A DNA stretch of 13,598 bases from Desulfobacterales bacterium (GTDB taxonomy: Bacteria > Desulfobacterota > Desulfobacteria > Desulfobacterales > C00003106), in the NCBI GenBank assembly GCA_030672555.1, contig DAOVGD010000119.1:1-13598 (forward strand). Direction: 5' to 3'. Numbering within the stretch: the stretch's first letter is position 1; every line of letters begins with the position of its first letter. The position numbers and the translations under genes were made by a program. Positions 1 to 7,268 of the stretch are shown here, in pieces. The notes under the pieces were generated by a model. That model was not told where the DNA came from, searched no databases, and saw only the letters and a list, made by a program, of their open reading frames with translations.

Positions 1-252
1 CTGAGAGACATCCCGACGGCAGACCCCGAGTGTATTCAGTTCGGGAGTGCAGAGTGGTTCTGGGCCAGGCAGGTCAACTCCTACATCCTTCAGGTCGAGC
101 CGGAACGATTCAAGGACAAGGATCAGGCCACTATCGACTATCAGGAAGCTCTCCATGTTCAGGAAGTCAGAGACAACTTTTTCTCCCAGCTCAGAAGGCT
201 CCTGCACGAACAACAGAAGGGCATGCAGACAAAAGGAGATCTATCACCATGA
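1..252 (+). CDS. C-terminal part of an unrecognised protein (5' end outside window)
   Basis: An open frame runs from the first base of the window to a TGA at 250-252, giving the last 83 residues of a protein whose start lies upstream. The visible part is hydrophilic, rich in Glu, Gln, Asp and Arg, and looks helical, with a cluster of aromatic residues (AEWFWARQ) near residue 18. There is no signal peptide, membrane segment or metal-binding motif in view, and I do not recognise the family. Its stop overlaps the start of the following glycosyltransferase gene in an ATGA arrangement, so the two are probably co-transcribed and translationally coupled, which hints at a related role in glycoside or surface-molecule synthesis. 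That functional link is inference only. The same GC-rich codon use as the next gene supports it being coding. Confidence 0.6.
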   Translation: MRDIPTADPECIQFGSAEWFWARQVNSYILQVEPERFKDKDQATIDYQEALHVQEVRDNFFSQLRRLLHEQQKGMQTKGDLSP

Positions 253-1490
253 AGACACTGGTGTTTGCGGTAGCGGGCTACAACTTGGCCGAAACCGGAA
301 GAATGATCGAAATCGCCAAGGCGGCGCGGAAGCACTTCAACGTCATCTTCGCAAGCTACGGTGGGCAGTTTGAGCAACTGATCGAGGGCGAGGGCTTTCC
401 TCTGGAGAAGATGTCGCCGCGGCTTACCGAGAAAAAGCTCGCCCGCCTGCGAGTCGTCCTCAGCGGCGAGGCGCTCAATACTGTGGGATACCTGTCGGCA
501 GAAGAGCTTGCGGCCCGGGTCCCGAACGAGATTGCGTTCTTCAAGGAGGTAAATCCCACCGCGGTGCTCACTGGCTGGTGCCTGAGCGTCACCATCTCGA
601 CCCGCGCGGCCGGGATCCCCTTCGTCAACGTTCTCCATTCCACAACCGTCAGGGAGTACTACGAGGCTGGGCTTCAGTCCTGGCCCGACCGGAGCGACTT
701 CGGCTTTGTGCGGTGGCTTTTCCGAAACGACGAAGAGAGGATGAACCGCTGGGTGAGCAGGCTGGTCCTCAAGCTGGCCGCTCCCGCAAGGGCCTACAAC
801 GCGGTCGGGCCAATGTACGGACTGCCCAAGTTCAAGAACTTCATCGACCTAATCGAGGGCGACCATACGCTTCTCGCCGACATCCCCGAGTGGGTCGGCT
901 TCCGCGAGGTCCGTCCTACCTTGCACTACATTGGACCGCTGCCTGCCAGAATTGACCGACGAATTCCAGATGAAGTAACCTCCATGCCTCGCGACAAGCC
1001 CATTGTGTATTTCGCCATGGGGAGTTCAGGAAAACCGGCGCTCGTTGCTGAGATCCTGGCAGGCTTCAGGAACAAGCCTTACCGTGTGATAGCACCCGTA
1101 AGATCCCACATCGAACAGATGACCGTCGATATTCCGGAGAATGTGGTCGTCACTGGATTCCTACCGGCACACAAGGTGAACCCGATGGCGGACATCTCCG
1201 TCATACATGGCGGACAGAATACTGTAATGAACGCATGTCTGTCGGGGACACCGATCGTCGGGATAGGAATGCATCCGGAGCAGCAAGCCAATCTGGATGC
1301 CTGCGTGCGAAAGGGGTTTGCCGTCCGCCTGAACAAGAAACGGGCATCGGCGTCGGACGTCTTGGCCGCGGTCGACAAACTGCTCCGAGACAAGAAGGCG
1401 GCAACAGCAGTGAAAACGTTCCGGGGACAACTTGCAGAATGGAATGGACCGGAGAACGCTGCCCGCTTTCTGAAAGAACACTACGGATAG
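249..1490 (+). CDS. GT-B fold glycosyltransferase (UDP-glycosyltransferase/MurG-like, GT1-type)
   Basis: The protein of 413 residues probably transfers a sugar from a nucleotide-activated donor to an unknown acceptor in the cytoplasm or at the inner membrane face. It opens with a Rossmann strand (MKTLVFAVAGYN) followed by a loop and helix, as in GT-B N-terminal domains. The C-terminal domain has a strand and loop at 251-260 (PIVYFAMGSS), an HGGQNT motif at 320-325, and PEQQANLD at 343-350; these last two match the donor-binding signature of the GT1 family, where HGGxGT or HGGxNT contacts the nucleotide-sugar phosphates and a downstream Glu/Gln-rich stretch contacts the sugar. The ATG at 249 is chosen over upstream in-frame codons because AAAGGAGA at 233-240 lies at good distance and because the protein then begins exactly at the Rossmann strand. 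It overlaps the preceding gene by four bases. The acceptor cannot be read from sequence; sterol, macrolide-like or polysaccharide acceptors are all possible. Confidence 0.8.
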   Translation: MKTLVFAVAGYNLAETGRMIEIAKAARKHFNVIFASYGGQFEQLIEGEGFPLEKMSPRLTEKKLARLRVVLSGEALNTVGYLSAEELAARVPNEIAFFKEVNPTAVLTGWCLSVTISTRAAGIPFVNVLHSTTVREYYEAGLQSWPDRSDFGFVRWLFRNDEERMNRWVSRLVLKLAAPARAYNAVGPMYGLPKFKNFIDLIEGDHTLLADIPEWVGFREVRPTLHYIGPLPARIDRRIPDEVTSMPRDKPIVYFAMGSSGKPALVAEILAGFRNKPYRVIAPVRSHIEQMTVDIPENVVVTGFLPAHKVNPMADISVIHGGQNTVMNACLSGTPIVGIGMHPEQQANLDACVRKGFAVRLNKKRASASDVLAAVDKLLRDKKAATAVKTFRGQLAEWNGPENAARFLKEHYG

Positions 1491-1893
1491 GCCCATGATT
1501 GAAAAGTAAAGGGGTCAAGTCGAAAGCGCCGGGATAAACCGGCATAGAGTAGGGGATGAAAGAGCCCTACATGAAAGGAGGAGCTGCTCCATCATGGCCC
1601 CGAGTCATGCGCGGGTGGCCGCGAGGCTGCACGTGAAGCGTTGACAGGGGAAGACGTAGGCCAGCCATTGAGCTCCGAAATCACCATTCCGGGGTGCCGA
1701 CCTTGTGACTTGATGGGGAAGGCAACACGATATGTGATGTTATACAGCTAGTCGCCTATCGGCCGCGCGGAGTCAGAGACCCTGTGCATGCGTGGACACT
1801 CTATGCTCGAGAACCGGGAGATCTCAGAGGTGCCCGTTCAGGGAGGTAGACCCAGCGGGTCGGTCAGGGAAGGCCCGTGGCCGTAATCCTGGC

Positions 1894-2091
1894 ATGTACG
1901 CCTATGAGAAGTCGGACATCGGAATAATACCCGAGAAGGTGTCGAACAAGCTTGGTGTGTCGAGTGAGGAGATGCTGGAGGAAAGGCCGATGACCAAGGG
2001 GAATTCTTGAAAGACGTCTGCAACCTGTACGCAGAGGCAGGGGGTAGCATTGAACGGACTTGAAAGAATACGTGAAGCCGCAGGAAAGGAC
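1894..2091 (+). pseudogene. N-terminal stump of group II intron reverse transcriptase/maturase, with internal stop
   Basis: Translated from the ATG at 1894, the frame gives MYAYEKSDIGIIPEKVSNKL, then EERPMTKGNS, a TGA stop at 2008-2010, and in the same frame CTQRQG and LNGLERIREAAGKD up to 2091. From memory of the family, intron-encoded proteins of one bacterial lineage begin with a KSDxxIVPxKxxNK-like stretch, a EGRxxTKGN stretch, a TRTQSR-like stretch and then LERIREAARKD just before the reverse transcriptase fingers. The order and spacing fit. The remaining protein (about 400 residues including the YADD catalytic motif, maturase and any endonuclease domain) is missing, and sequence after 2091 passes almost directly into intron domain V. 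With a premature stop and no catalytic domains it cannot encode an active enzyme. Confidence 0.75.
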
Positions 2092-2135
2092 ATCCATATC
2101 CAAACCAGAGGCTTTACGTCAGTAACCCGAGGTAG

Positions 2136-2208
2136 GAGCCGTATGAGGTAGTTCCTCACGTACGGATCTGTGCGGGGGGCGCCGGGTAACCGGCGTTCCT
2201 ACCGCGAC
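2136..2208 (+). ncRNA. Group II intron domains V and VI (catalytic core and branch-point helix)
   Basis: Domain V is read at 2136-2169. It has GAGCCGT on the 5' side and ACGGATC on the 3' side as the basal stem, a two-base bulge region (AT opposite CG context), and a distal GAGG/CCTC stem closed by a short loop. Domain VI follows as a perfect six-pair stem CGCCGG (2180-2185) / CCGGCG (2190-2195) with a GTAA loop, then TTCCTACCGCGAC; the A at 2201, eight bases from the end, is the plausible branch point. In the basal stem the third base of the catalytic AGC triad faces an A rather than the usual U, as I read the fold. Confidence 0.75.
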
Positions 2209-2480
2209 TGCTCTTGACTCTTAGTTGCAAATGGCATACTTGCGGACGCTCTTAAGCAACCAGGAATCTCAGGCCACGGGGAATCTTCACACATTTTATT
2301 CGGGCACAAAACTTTTGACATTCGACACGGATCTCGGTAGTGTTTGTGATACATGATTCACGCGTGTCAGACAAAGACAGACCATCAGCTTCTTGTAGCC
2401 ACGAAGTCCGAAGGTTCACAGAAGCAAGGAGCATCCAGTGGACGGGAATAGCGACGTCGATTTTTAGGAGGTGATATTTT
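2209..2480. other. Intergenic region between intron remnant and FmdB-type gene
   Basis: No supportable gene is seen on either strand in these 272 bases. The region begins with GCTCTTGACTCT (2210-2221), a 12-mer also present at 7309-7320 upstream of the phoH-like gene. It holds one better promoter-like arrangement (see 2315-2343), and ends in a strong ribosome binding site, AGGAGGTGAT, before the gene at 2481. Confidence 0.5.
2315..2343 (+). promoter_or_regulatory. Candidate sigma-70-type promoter for the FmdB-type gene
   Basis: A perfect -35 hexamer TTGACA at 2315-2320 is followed after 17 bases by TAGTGT at 2338-2343, which matches the -10 consensus at three of six positions. Orientation and distance (about 130 bases of leader) suit the gene at 2481. 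The weak -10 keeps confidence low. Confidence 0.3.
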
Positions 2481-2672
2481 ATGCCTATTTATGAATACAA
2501 ATGCCAGGATTGCGGAACGGATTTTGAAGAAATTGTTTCTGTAAGTGCTGAGAGGAATCCCCAGTGCCCGTCGTGCCATTCGACCAAAACCGAAAAGAAG
2601 ATTTCCATTTTTGGCAGTTTCAGCGGGAGTAAGGGCAACGCATCATCGTGCAGCAGTTCGGGATTCAGTTGA
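2481..2672 (+). CDS. FmdB-family zinc-ribbon protein
   Basis: This 63-residue protein begins MPIYEYKCQDCG, the near-invariant opening of the FmdB/CxxC_CxxC_SSSS family. It has two CxxC knuckles (Cys8/Cys11 and Cys29/Cys32, the second as CPSC) that should bind one zinc ion, and a Ser/Gly-rich tail (GSFSGSKGNASSCSSSGFS) as the family name implies. The family is named after a proposed regulator of the formamidase or formylmethanofuran dehydrogenase genes, but the biochemical role is not settled; a nucleic-acid or protein contact role is usually assumed. The start is fixed by AGGAGGTGAT at 2466-2475 and by the conserved N-terminus. Length is typical. It appears monocistronic: the intron remnant lies upstream and a gene-poor stretch lies downstream. 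Confidence 0.88.
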   Translation: MPIYEYKCQDCGTDFEEIVSVSAERNPQCPSCHSTKTEKKISIFGSFSGSKGNASSCSSSGFS

Positions 2673-2705
2673 GCGAAATAGATACGAGACCGGTCTGGTC
2701 TTGCA

Positions 2706-2870
2706 ATGATTATTGATACCCTCGAACAAAGGTACATAACAACAAAATGCAAGGTACAGGGTAAGCCGCCATGGAAAATCGGACAAGAAAAGAATGACCG
2801 TGAGCTCTTTCCCGTCGTCATGACGTTCACCGCATTACGAAGACAAGTAAAATTTTGGTCATGGGTTTAG
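2706..2870 (+). CDS. Doubtful small ORF, possibly a gene fragment
   Basis: An ATG-initiated frame of 54 codons (starting MIIDTLEQRYITTKCKVQGK, ending WSWV) lies between the FmdB-type gene and the convergent activase gene. It has no clear ribosome binding site and I recognise no family. Its composition (charged residues, Trp and Phe pairs, no simple repeats) is not obviously random, so it may be a real small gene or a decayed fragment of a longer one; chance is equally likely. Confidence 0.15.
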   Translation: MIIDTLEQRYITTKCKVQGKPPWKIGQEKNDRELFPVVMTFTALRRQVKFWSWV

Positions 2871-2947
2871 GTCACTTCAGCCGGGGATAGTTGGCTGTTG
2901 CCCAACCAAACCATTAGGGGAATTGCAGTATTTGAGGGGTCAGTAGA

Positions 2948-5900
2948 TTAATCCTTTACCCTATTCTCATGAAACCGTTTCACCTGGTGCATAAAGGCCT
3001 CCAGGCGAGTCATTGTGTTGGTTTGGGCCTGGCCGTCATACGCCATATTCAAGAACGGGATATTGTCGTGCTCTTCCCTGCACCGTTTCAACAAAGCGTT
3101 TGTGATGGTGCCGGGCATGCACGTAAACGGCATAATATTGAGGATGCCTGCGGCACCTTTTTGTATGAAGTCGATCGTCTTTCCAACACTTAAGATTGCT
3201 TCCCCCCTGAAGGCGTGGTGCAGATATGGCCGTGCATTCAGGATGATCTTAAGTATCTCCGGATCCTTGGGATAATGTTTGTCCCCCATGAATGCGGCGC
3301 CGAGGAGATGCTCGTCTCTTTTTTGGATACGGTCCGTCCAGAGCGTGGCTAAAAATGTTTTGAGGCGACGGTGTTTCAGGCTTCGGTCCATGGCGACAAA
3401 GTTGATATAGAGGAGCCATTCGGCAATAGGAGGCATCCATACCTCTCCGCCCAGAGATTCTATTTTCCTCACAACATCTTCATTGGCAAAACGATTTGCG
3501 CGGGTATAGATCTCCCCTACAAGCCCCACAACCGGTTTATTCGGAATTCCGTTTGTTGAAACGCTTCCAAAGGCATTTCGTGCCCTGATTAATACTTGTG
3601 TCAGAGAACCCCTCTTCTCGATTGCTTCGCTCACTTCTTTGAGACCACGTTGATAAACACGATCTGCCTCACCGGGAGCGGTTTCATAGGGACGGTGTTT
3701 TCTCAACGCCTTTTCTAAGAGATCAATGGCGACAACCCCTTGCCAGGCAAGTCGCGCAAAATTTTTGTCAACCATGCCGAGTTCTTTGTAAAATACCTCA
3801 CTTTGAGTGGGGGCATAGATCGGTACCTGGGGGTATCCGAGTTCGTTCAGCACGAGCCGATGGAACCGATGATACTGGCCAAACCGGCACGGGCCGGTGC
3901 CTGAGGGCATAAAAAAGGCGGACCGATCCGGATCAAAGTCCGGCCGGTTTAAGCGCTTTGCCATATCTCCCGTTGTCAAGATACACGGATAACACTCCTT
4001 CCCGGAGGTGAGCTGGCGTCCAAGACTGAGCGACTCATCATCAGATTCCGGGAGGACTTCAGATTCGATTCCACACGCCTTGAAGGCCGCTGCAATGGAA
4101 AATGCTTGATCCGACATGGCAGGTATGAACACCTTGCGCGTGCCGGTCTTTTTTGCGCCCAGCGGGACGACATGGGCCTTGGGCTTTGATTCGGGTGTAT
4201 AGTGTTTCAAGCTGTCCAGGAATGCCTCAAGGCGGGTTATGGCGCCTGCGTCAGCGCTGTGTTCGTCTATTTCTATTTCTAAGTAGGGTTTTCCTTTTAG
4301 GGAGTCTCTGAAGAAATGAGCAATGAAGGAGTCCGGTCCGCACCCGAAGTTGGTGATGTAGATAGCAAACAGGCGCCGGTCTTTCCTGATCAATTCTGCG
4401 GCGCTCATAATCTTTTGACCGAATTTCCAATAATGACTCTTTACGTCCAATGAGGTTCGGATTGCGTCAAGGGGGAGAAAGTCCATGGGAATGGCCAGGG
4501 TATCCAGGTCTCTGAGTTTTTTAGGGAGATTGAGGTTAATCCCCGGGTCGCACCCGTTGTAAGGCCTGCTTACCACCACCATTGCCTTTTGATCGGGCTT
4601 CAGTCCGGAAAGGACCTCTTCCCCGCGATGCCTCATCCTGAAATAGAATCGCTCTTGTGCCGCTTCGGCCTGTTCCGTGGCCCTGCGGATCTCCTTGGAA
4701 GGGAGACCGAGCACATCACCGAGCCGTCTGAGTCCACGTAGAAGGTGGCCATGCCCGCGTCCAAAATATAGGACAGGCTGAATGAGGTGGACTCCCAATT
4801 CCTTGAAATTAATGGCAGAATGTACCATATAAGGAAGGGTTTGTACATAAGGGCACAGATAGCTGAACTGAAAATCCCGGGATTGTTTTTTCAGATCAAC
4901 AATATGGGGGAGAAAGATCGTATCAATTCCTTTATCGACCAGATCAAGGATGTGGCCATGAGCCACCTTGATCGGAAAACAGGTTTCAGTTACCATCCTC
5001 TCCACACCCTTTCCGATCAGCCTCTTATTGGTCTGTTCGGAGATGACAACGGTATATCCCAAAGATTCGAAAAAGGTGATCCAGAACGGCATGAGCTCGA
5101 GAAAAAACATCGTTCGAGGAATTCCTATGGTTCCTCGCTTCCCTGTCCGGGATGTTTCCAAAAATGGTGTCTCAAGGAGCCATTGTTCCCGTTCCTTGAA
5201 GAGATCCGGTATCTCATCGCCTCTGGTTTTTTTCTCCCTCACTTCGTACCGCTCACATCGGCTTCCGTAAAAAAGAGGCTTGCTCCCCTCGACCGTGACC
5301 TTTCGTATTTCACACCTGTTAGGGCAATGCCCGCACTCAAACGATTGAATCTTATACCCGGACTTGCTCAGTTCAAACCCTTTGAACGTGCTCTCTTTCC
5401 AGTCCCGTTCTTTCAAGGCGAGGAGAGCGGCTCCGATGGCACCGGTTACATCGCAATGTTTAGGAACGGTAATAGGTTTTCCCGTGACCTTTTCAAAGGC
5501 GGCCACGATACCCTGATTTTGGGCTGTGGCGCCTTGATAAAATATACGATTTCCAACCCGTCGATCTTCCACCACCCGGTTGAGGTAATTTTCCACGATC
5601 GAATAGCTGAGACCGGCTACAAGGTCCTCTTTTTCGCAGCCCTGTTGCTGATAATGGACGAGGTCTGATTCCATAAAGACAGTGCATCTTTCACCAAGGC
5701 GTACGGGGCGTTTTGAGGAAAGGGCCAGGGCGCCGAATTCTTTTTTGATAGAAATCCCCAGCTTTTCCGCCTGCTCTTCAAGGAAAGAACCGGTCCCTGC
5801 CGCGCAGACCTTGTTCATCATAAAGTCTACTATCACGCCGTTATCAAGGCTGATATATTTGGAATCCTGACCTCCTATTTCAAAGATCGTGTCTACCTCG

Positions 5901-7171
5901 GGATCTATATCCGCCGCTGCGGTTGCCTGGGCAGTAATCTCATTTTTTACGATGTCCGCTCCTATAAAATCACCGGTCAAGTACCTTCCCGATCCTGTGG
6001 TAGCAGCTCCCAATACATGTACGCGGTCCGCCCACTTTTCGCCGATAATGGACAGCCCTTGCTTTACCGCATCCAGGGGCCGGCCGGCGGTCATTAGATA
6101 AGCCTTTGCCACCAGGTTCTTGTGTGTATCTATCAGCACAACATTGGTGCTGATGGAACCGACATCTAATCCAAGATATACATCGAGCCGGGAGGCGTCG
6201 GGAGGTAATTGCGGGGGGAGAGGGATAGGGGGGGTATGATTAGATTTTTCTTTTATCGACAGGGGCGGCAGACGTTTTGCCTCTGAGGTATGGCCGGCAA
6301 GATACTCTTTTAGGCGTTCGATACCTTCAAACGGCTTCCAACTCTCTTTGTGCTCTATCGTCATCAGCGCAGCCCCGATGGCGCCCATTGAAAAGAAATG
6401 GTCGGGTATGATCAGTTCGCCCGGAGAGAGCTTCAGGATCGACTCAAATGCCTTGCGGACCCCAAGGTTGGCCGCCACACCACCCTGGAAAGATACAGGA
6501 GGCTGAAATTTTTTCCCTTTCCCGATATTACTCTTGAGATTTCGCGCCATAGCAAAACAAAGTCCGGCAATGATGTCATAATCCGGTGTAGCCTCTTGCT
6601 GGAGATGGATCATGTCGGTCTTTGCAAAGACACTGCAGCGGCCGGCAAGCCGTGGGGGTGTTTCGGATTTGAGGGCCAGTGAGCTGAACTCTTCTATGGA
6701 ATATCCGAGTCTATGGGCCTGCTGGTCCAAAAACGAACCCGTGCCGGCCGCGCACATGGTGTTCATGGCAAAGTCATGTATTGCGAGTTCGCCATTCTCC
6801 TGTCTTACCAATATCAATTTGGCGTCTTCGCCCCCCATCTCGATGATTGTCCTTACTTCCGGGTGGCATTGTTCGACCGCTTTGGCCTGGGCAATAATTT
6901 CGTTGATAAAAATTACATCCAATTGCCGGGCAACGAGGACTCCCCCTGTGCCGGTAATGGAGCATGAAAGGATATTTTTGGCGGGTACAGTTGAGAGAAG
7001 TTCGGAAAGAATCTTGACGGTCGCCTTGAGCGGTTCTCCCTTGGTTCGGGTATAATTATCGAAGATTACGTGCTTTTTTGAATCAAGGAGGACAGTATTG
7101 ACGCTGACAGACCCTATGTCTATTCCGAGGTGTAATAGAGTCTCATGTAAGGTGGACGTTGCCTTTTTCAT
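2948..7171 (-). CDS. Giant 2-hydroxyacyl-CoA dehydratase activase-like protein (two ASKHA ATPase domains, DUF2229 and dehydratase-like region)
   Basis: The 1407-residue cytoplasmic protein belongs to the HgdC/BadF/BcrA activase superfamily, whose members use ATP hydrolysis at a dimer-bridging [4Fe-4S] cluster to inject a low-potential electron into 2-hydroxyacyl-CoA dehydratases or benzoyl-CoA reductases. The first ASKHA domain (about 14-272) has phosphate-1 loop GIDIGSVSVNT, EMGGEDAK at 111-118, MCAAGTGSF at 139-147 and GRCSVF at 177-182. The second (about 331-588) repeats this as GLDVGSISTN, EIGGQDSK at 431-438, VCAAGTGSF at 455-463 and ERCTVF at 494-499. Cys140/Cys179 and Cys456/Cys496 thus supply both cluster-ligand pairs. 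A linker with Cys613/616/620/639 precedes a DUF2229-like region (about 680-900). The C-terminal part carries GCGPDSF, GKECYPC, GTGPCRFGQY and FTCMPG motifs resembling HgdB/HgdA-type dehydratase subunits. The ATG at 7171 has GGGGAG about 8 bases upstream. No dehydratase genes lie nearby, so the substrate is unknown. Confidence 0.9.
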   Translation of the reverse strand: MKKATSTLHETLLHLGIDIGSVSVNTVLLDSKKHVIFDNYTRTKGEPLKATVKILSELLSTVPAKNILSCSITGTGGVLVARQLDVIFINEIIAQAKAVEQCHPEVRTIIEMGGEDAKLILVRQENGELAIHDFAMNTMCAAGTGSFLDQQAHRLGYSIEEFSSLALKSETPPRLAGRCSVFAKTDMIHLQQEATPDYDIIAGLCFAMARNLKSNIGKGKKFQPPVSFQGGVAANLGVRKAFESILKLSPGELIIPDHFFSMGAIGAALMTIEHKESWKPFEGIERLKEYLAGHTSEAKRLPPLSIKEKSNHTPPIPLPPQLPPDASRLDVYLGLDVGSISTNVVLIDTHKNLVAKAYLMTAGRPLDAVKQGLSIIGEKWADRVHVLGAATTGSGRYLTGDFIGADIVKNEITAQATAAADIDPEVDTIFEIGGQDSKYISLDNGVIVDFMMNKVCAAGTGSFLEEQAEKLGISIKKEFGALALSSKRPVRLGERCTVFMESDLVHYQQQGCEKEDLVAGLSYSIVENYLNRVVEDRRVGNRIFYQGATAQNQGIVAAFEKVTGKPITVPKHCDVTGAIGAALLALKERDWKESTFKGFELSKSGYKIQSFECGHCPNRCEIRKVTVEGSKPLFYGSRCERYEVREKKTRGDEIPDLFKEREQWLLETPFLETSRTGKRGTIGIPRTMFFLELMPFWITFFESLGYTVVISEQTNKRLIGKGVERMVTETCFPIKVAHGHILDLVDKGIDTIFLPHIVDLKKQSRDFQFSYLCPYVQTLPYMVHSAINFKELGVHLIQPVLYFGRGHGHLLRGLRRLGDVLGLPSKEIRRATEQAEAAQERFYFRMRHRGEEVLSGLKPDQKAMVVVSRPYNGCDPGINLNLPKKLRDLDTLAIPMDFLPLDAIRTSLDVKSHYWKFGQKIMSAAELIRKDRRLFAIYITNFGCGPDSFIAHFFRDSLKGKPYLEIEIDEHSADAGAITRLEAFLDSLKHYTPESKPKAHVVPLGAKKTGTRKVFIPAMSDQAFSIAAAFKACGIESEVLPESDDESLSLGRQLTSGKECYPCILTTGDMAKRLNRPDFDPDRSAFFMPSGTGPCRFGQYHRFHRLVLNELGYPQVPIYAPTQSEVFYKELGMVDKNFARLAWQGVVAIDLLEKALRKHRPYETAPGEADRVYQRGLKEVSEAIEKRGSLTQVLIRARNAFGSVSTNGIPNKPVVGLVGEIYTRANRFANEDVVRKIESLGGEVWMPPIAEWLLYINFVAMDRSLKHRRLKTFLATLWTDRIQKRDEHLLGAAFMGDKHYPKDPEILKIILNARPYLHHAFRGEAILSVGKTIDFIQKGAAGILNIMPFTCMPGTITNALLKRCREEHDNIPFLNMAYDGQAQTNTMTRLEAFMHQVKRFHENRVKD

Positions 7172-7210
7172 GGGTAACTCTCCCCGCTACTGAAAAAGAT
7201 AATATTAAGA

Positions 7211-7268
7211 ATTTTTCAATTCTATTATGACTGACATTCCCTAAGTTTATGCTACCGAATTGAAAAAT
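7211..7268. repeat. Perfect 12-bp inverted repeat, operator-like, around the activase promoter
   Basis: ATTTTTCAATTC at 7211-7222 is the exact reverse complement of GAATTGAAAAAT at 7257-7268, with 34 bases between. The right arm sits between the -35 and -10 boxes of the minus-strand promoter; the left arm lies about 20-30 bases after the predicted transcript start. Because only one arm would be transcribed, an RNA hairpin is excluded, and paired binding sites for a dimeric regulator, possibly with looping, is the simplest reading. The regulator is not identifiable. Confidence 0.45.

Larger units (their letters stand above)
1526..2208 (+). mobile_element. Group II intron remnant (ORF-trimmed, probably immobile)
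   Basis: The stretch holds structured, stop-rich DNA typical of a bacterial group II intron: a GC-rich 5' part consistent with domains I-III, the start of an intron-encoded reverse transcriptase/maturase at 1894, and a domain V / domain VI block ending near 2208 in ACCGCGAC. The 3' boundary is well supported by the domain VI hairpin. The 5' boundary is uncertain: I find no GTGCG or GTGYG intron start upstream, so the first coordinate marks only where intron-like sequence seems to begin, and the true 5' end may be lost. A full-length element would be about 1.8-2.5 kb; here about 0.7 kb remains because most of the reverse transcriptase is absent. It lies just downstream of the glycosyltransferase gene, in intergenic DNA, a common resting place for such introns. 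Confidence 0.75.

Noticed and set aside
30..248. N-terminal extension of the glycosyltransferase to an upstream in-frame ATG
   Set aside because: The extension overlaps the upstream gene in another frame, looks non-protein-like, and the internal ATG at 249 has a good ribosome binding site and begins at the Rossmann strand.
2686..2705. Terminator after the FmdB-type gene based on AGACCGGTCT
   Set aside because: The 10-base palindrome has no loop and no following T-run.
4787..5668. A 293-codon plus-strand open frame inside the activase gene
   Set aside because: It lies wholly antisense to a clearly conserved coding region, has no recognisable motif, and is best explained as a shadow of the activase codon pattern.
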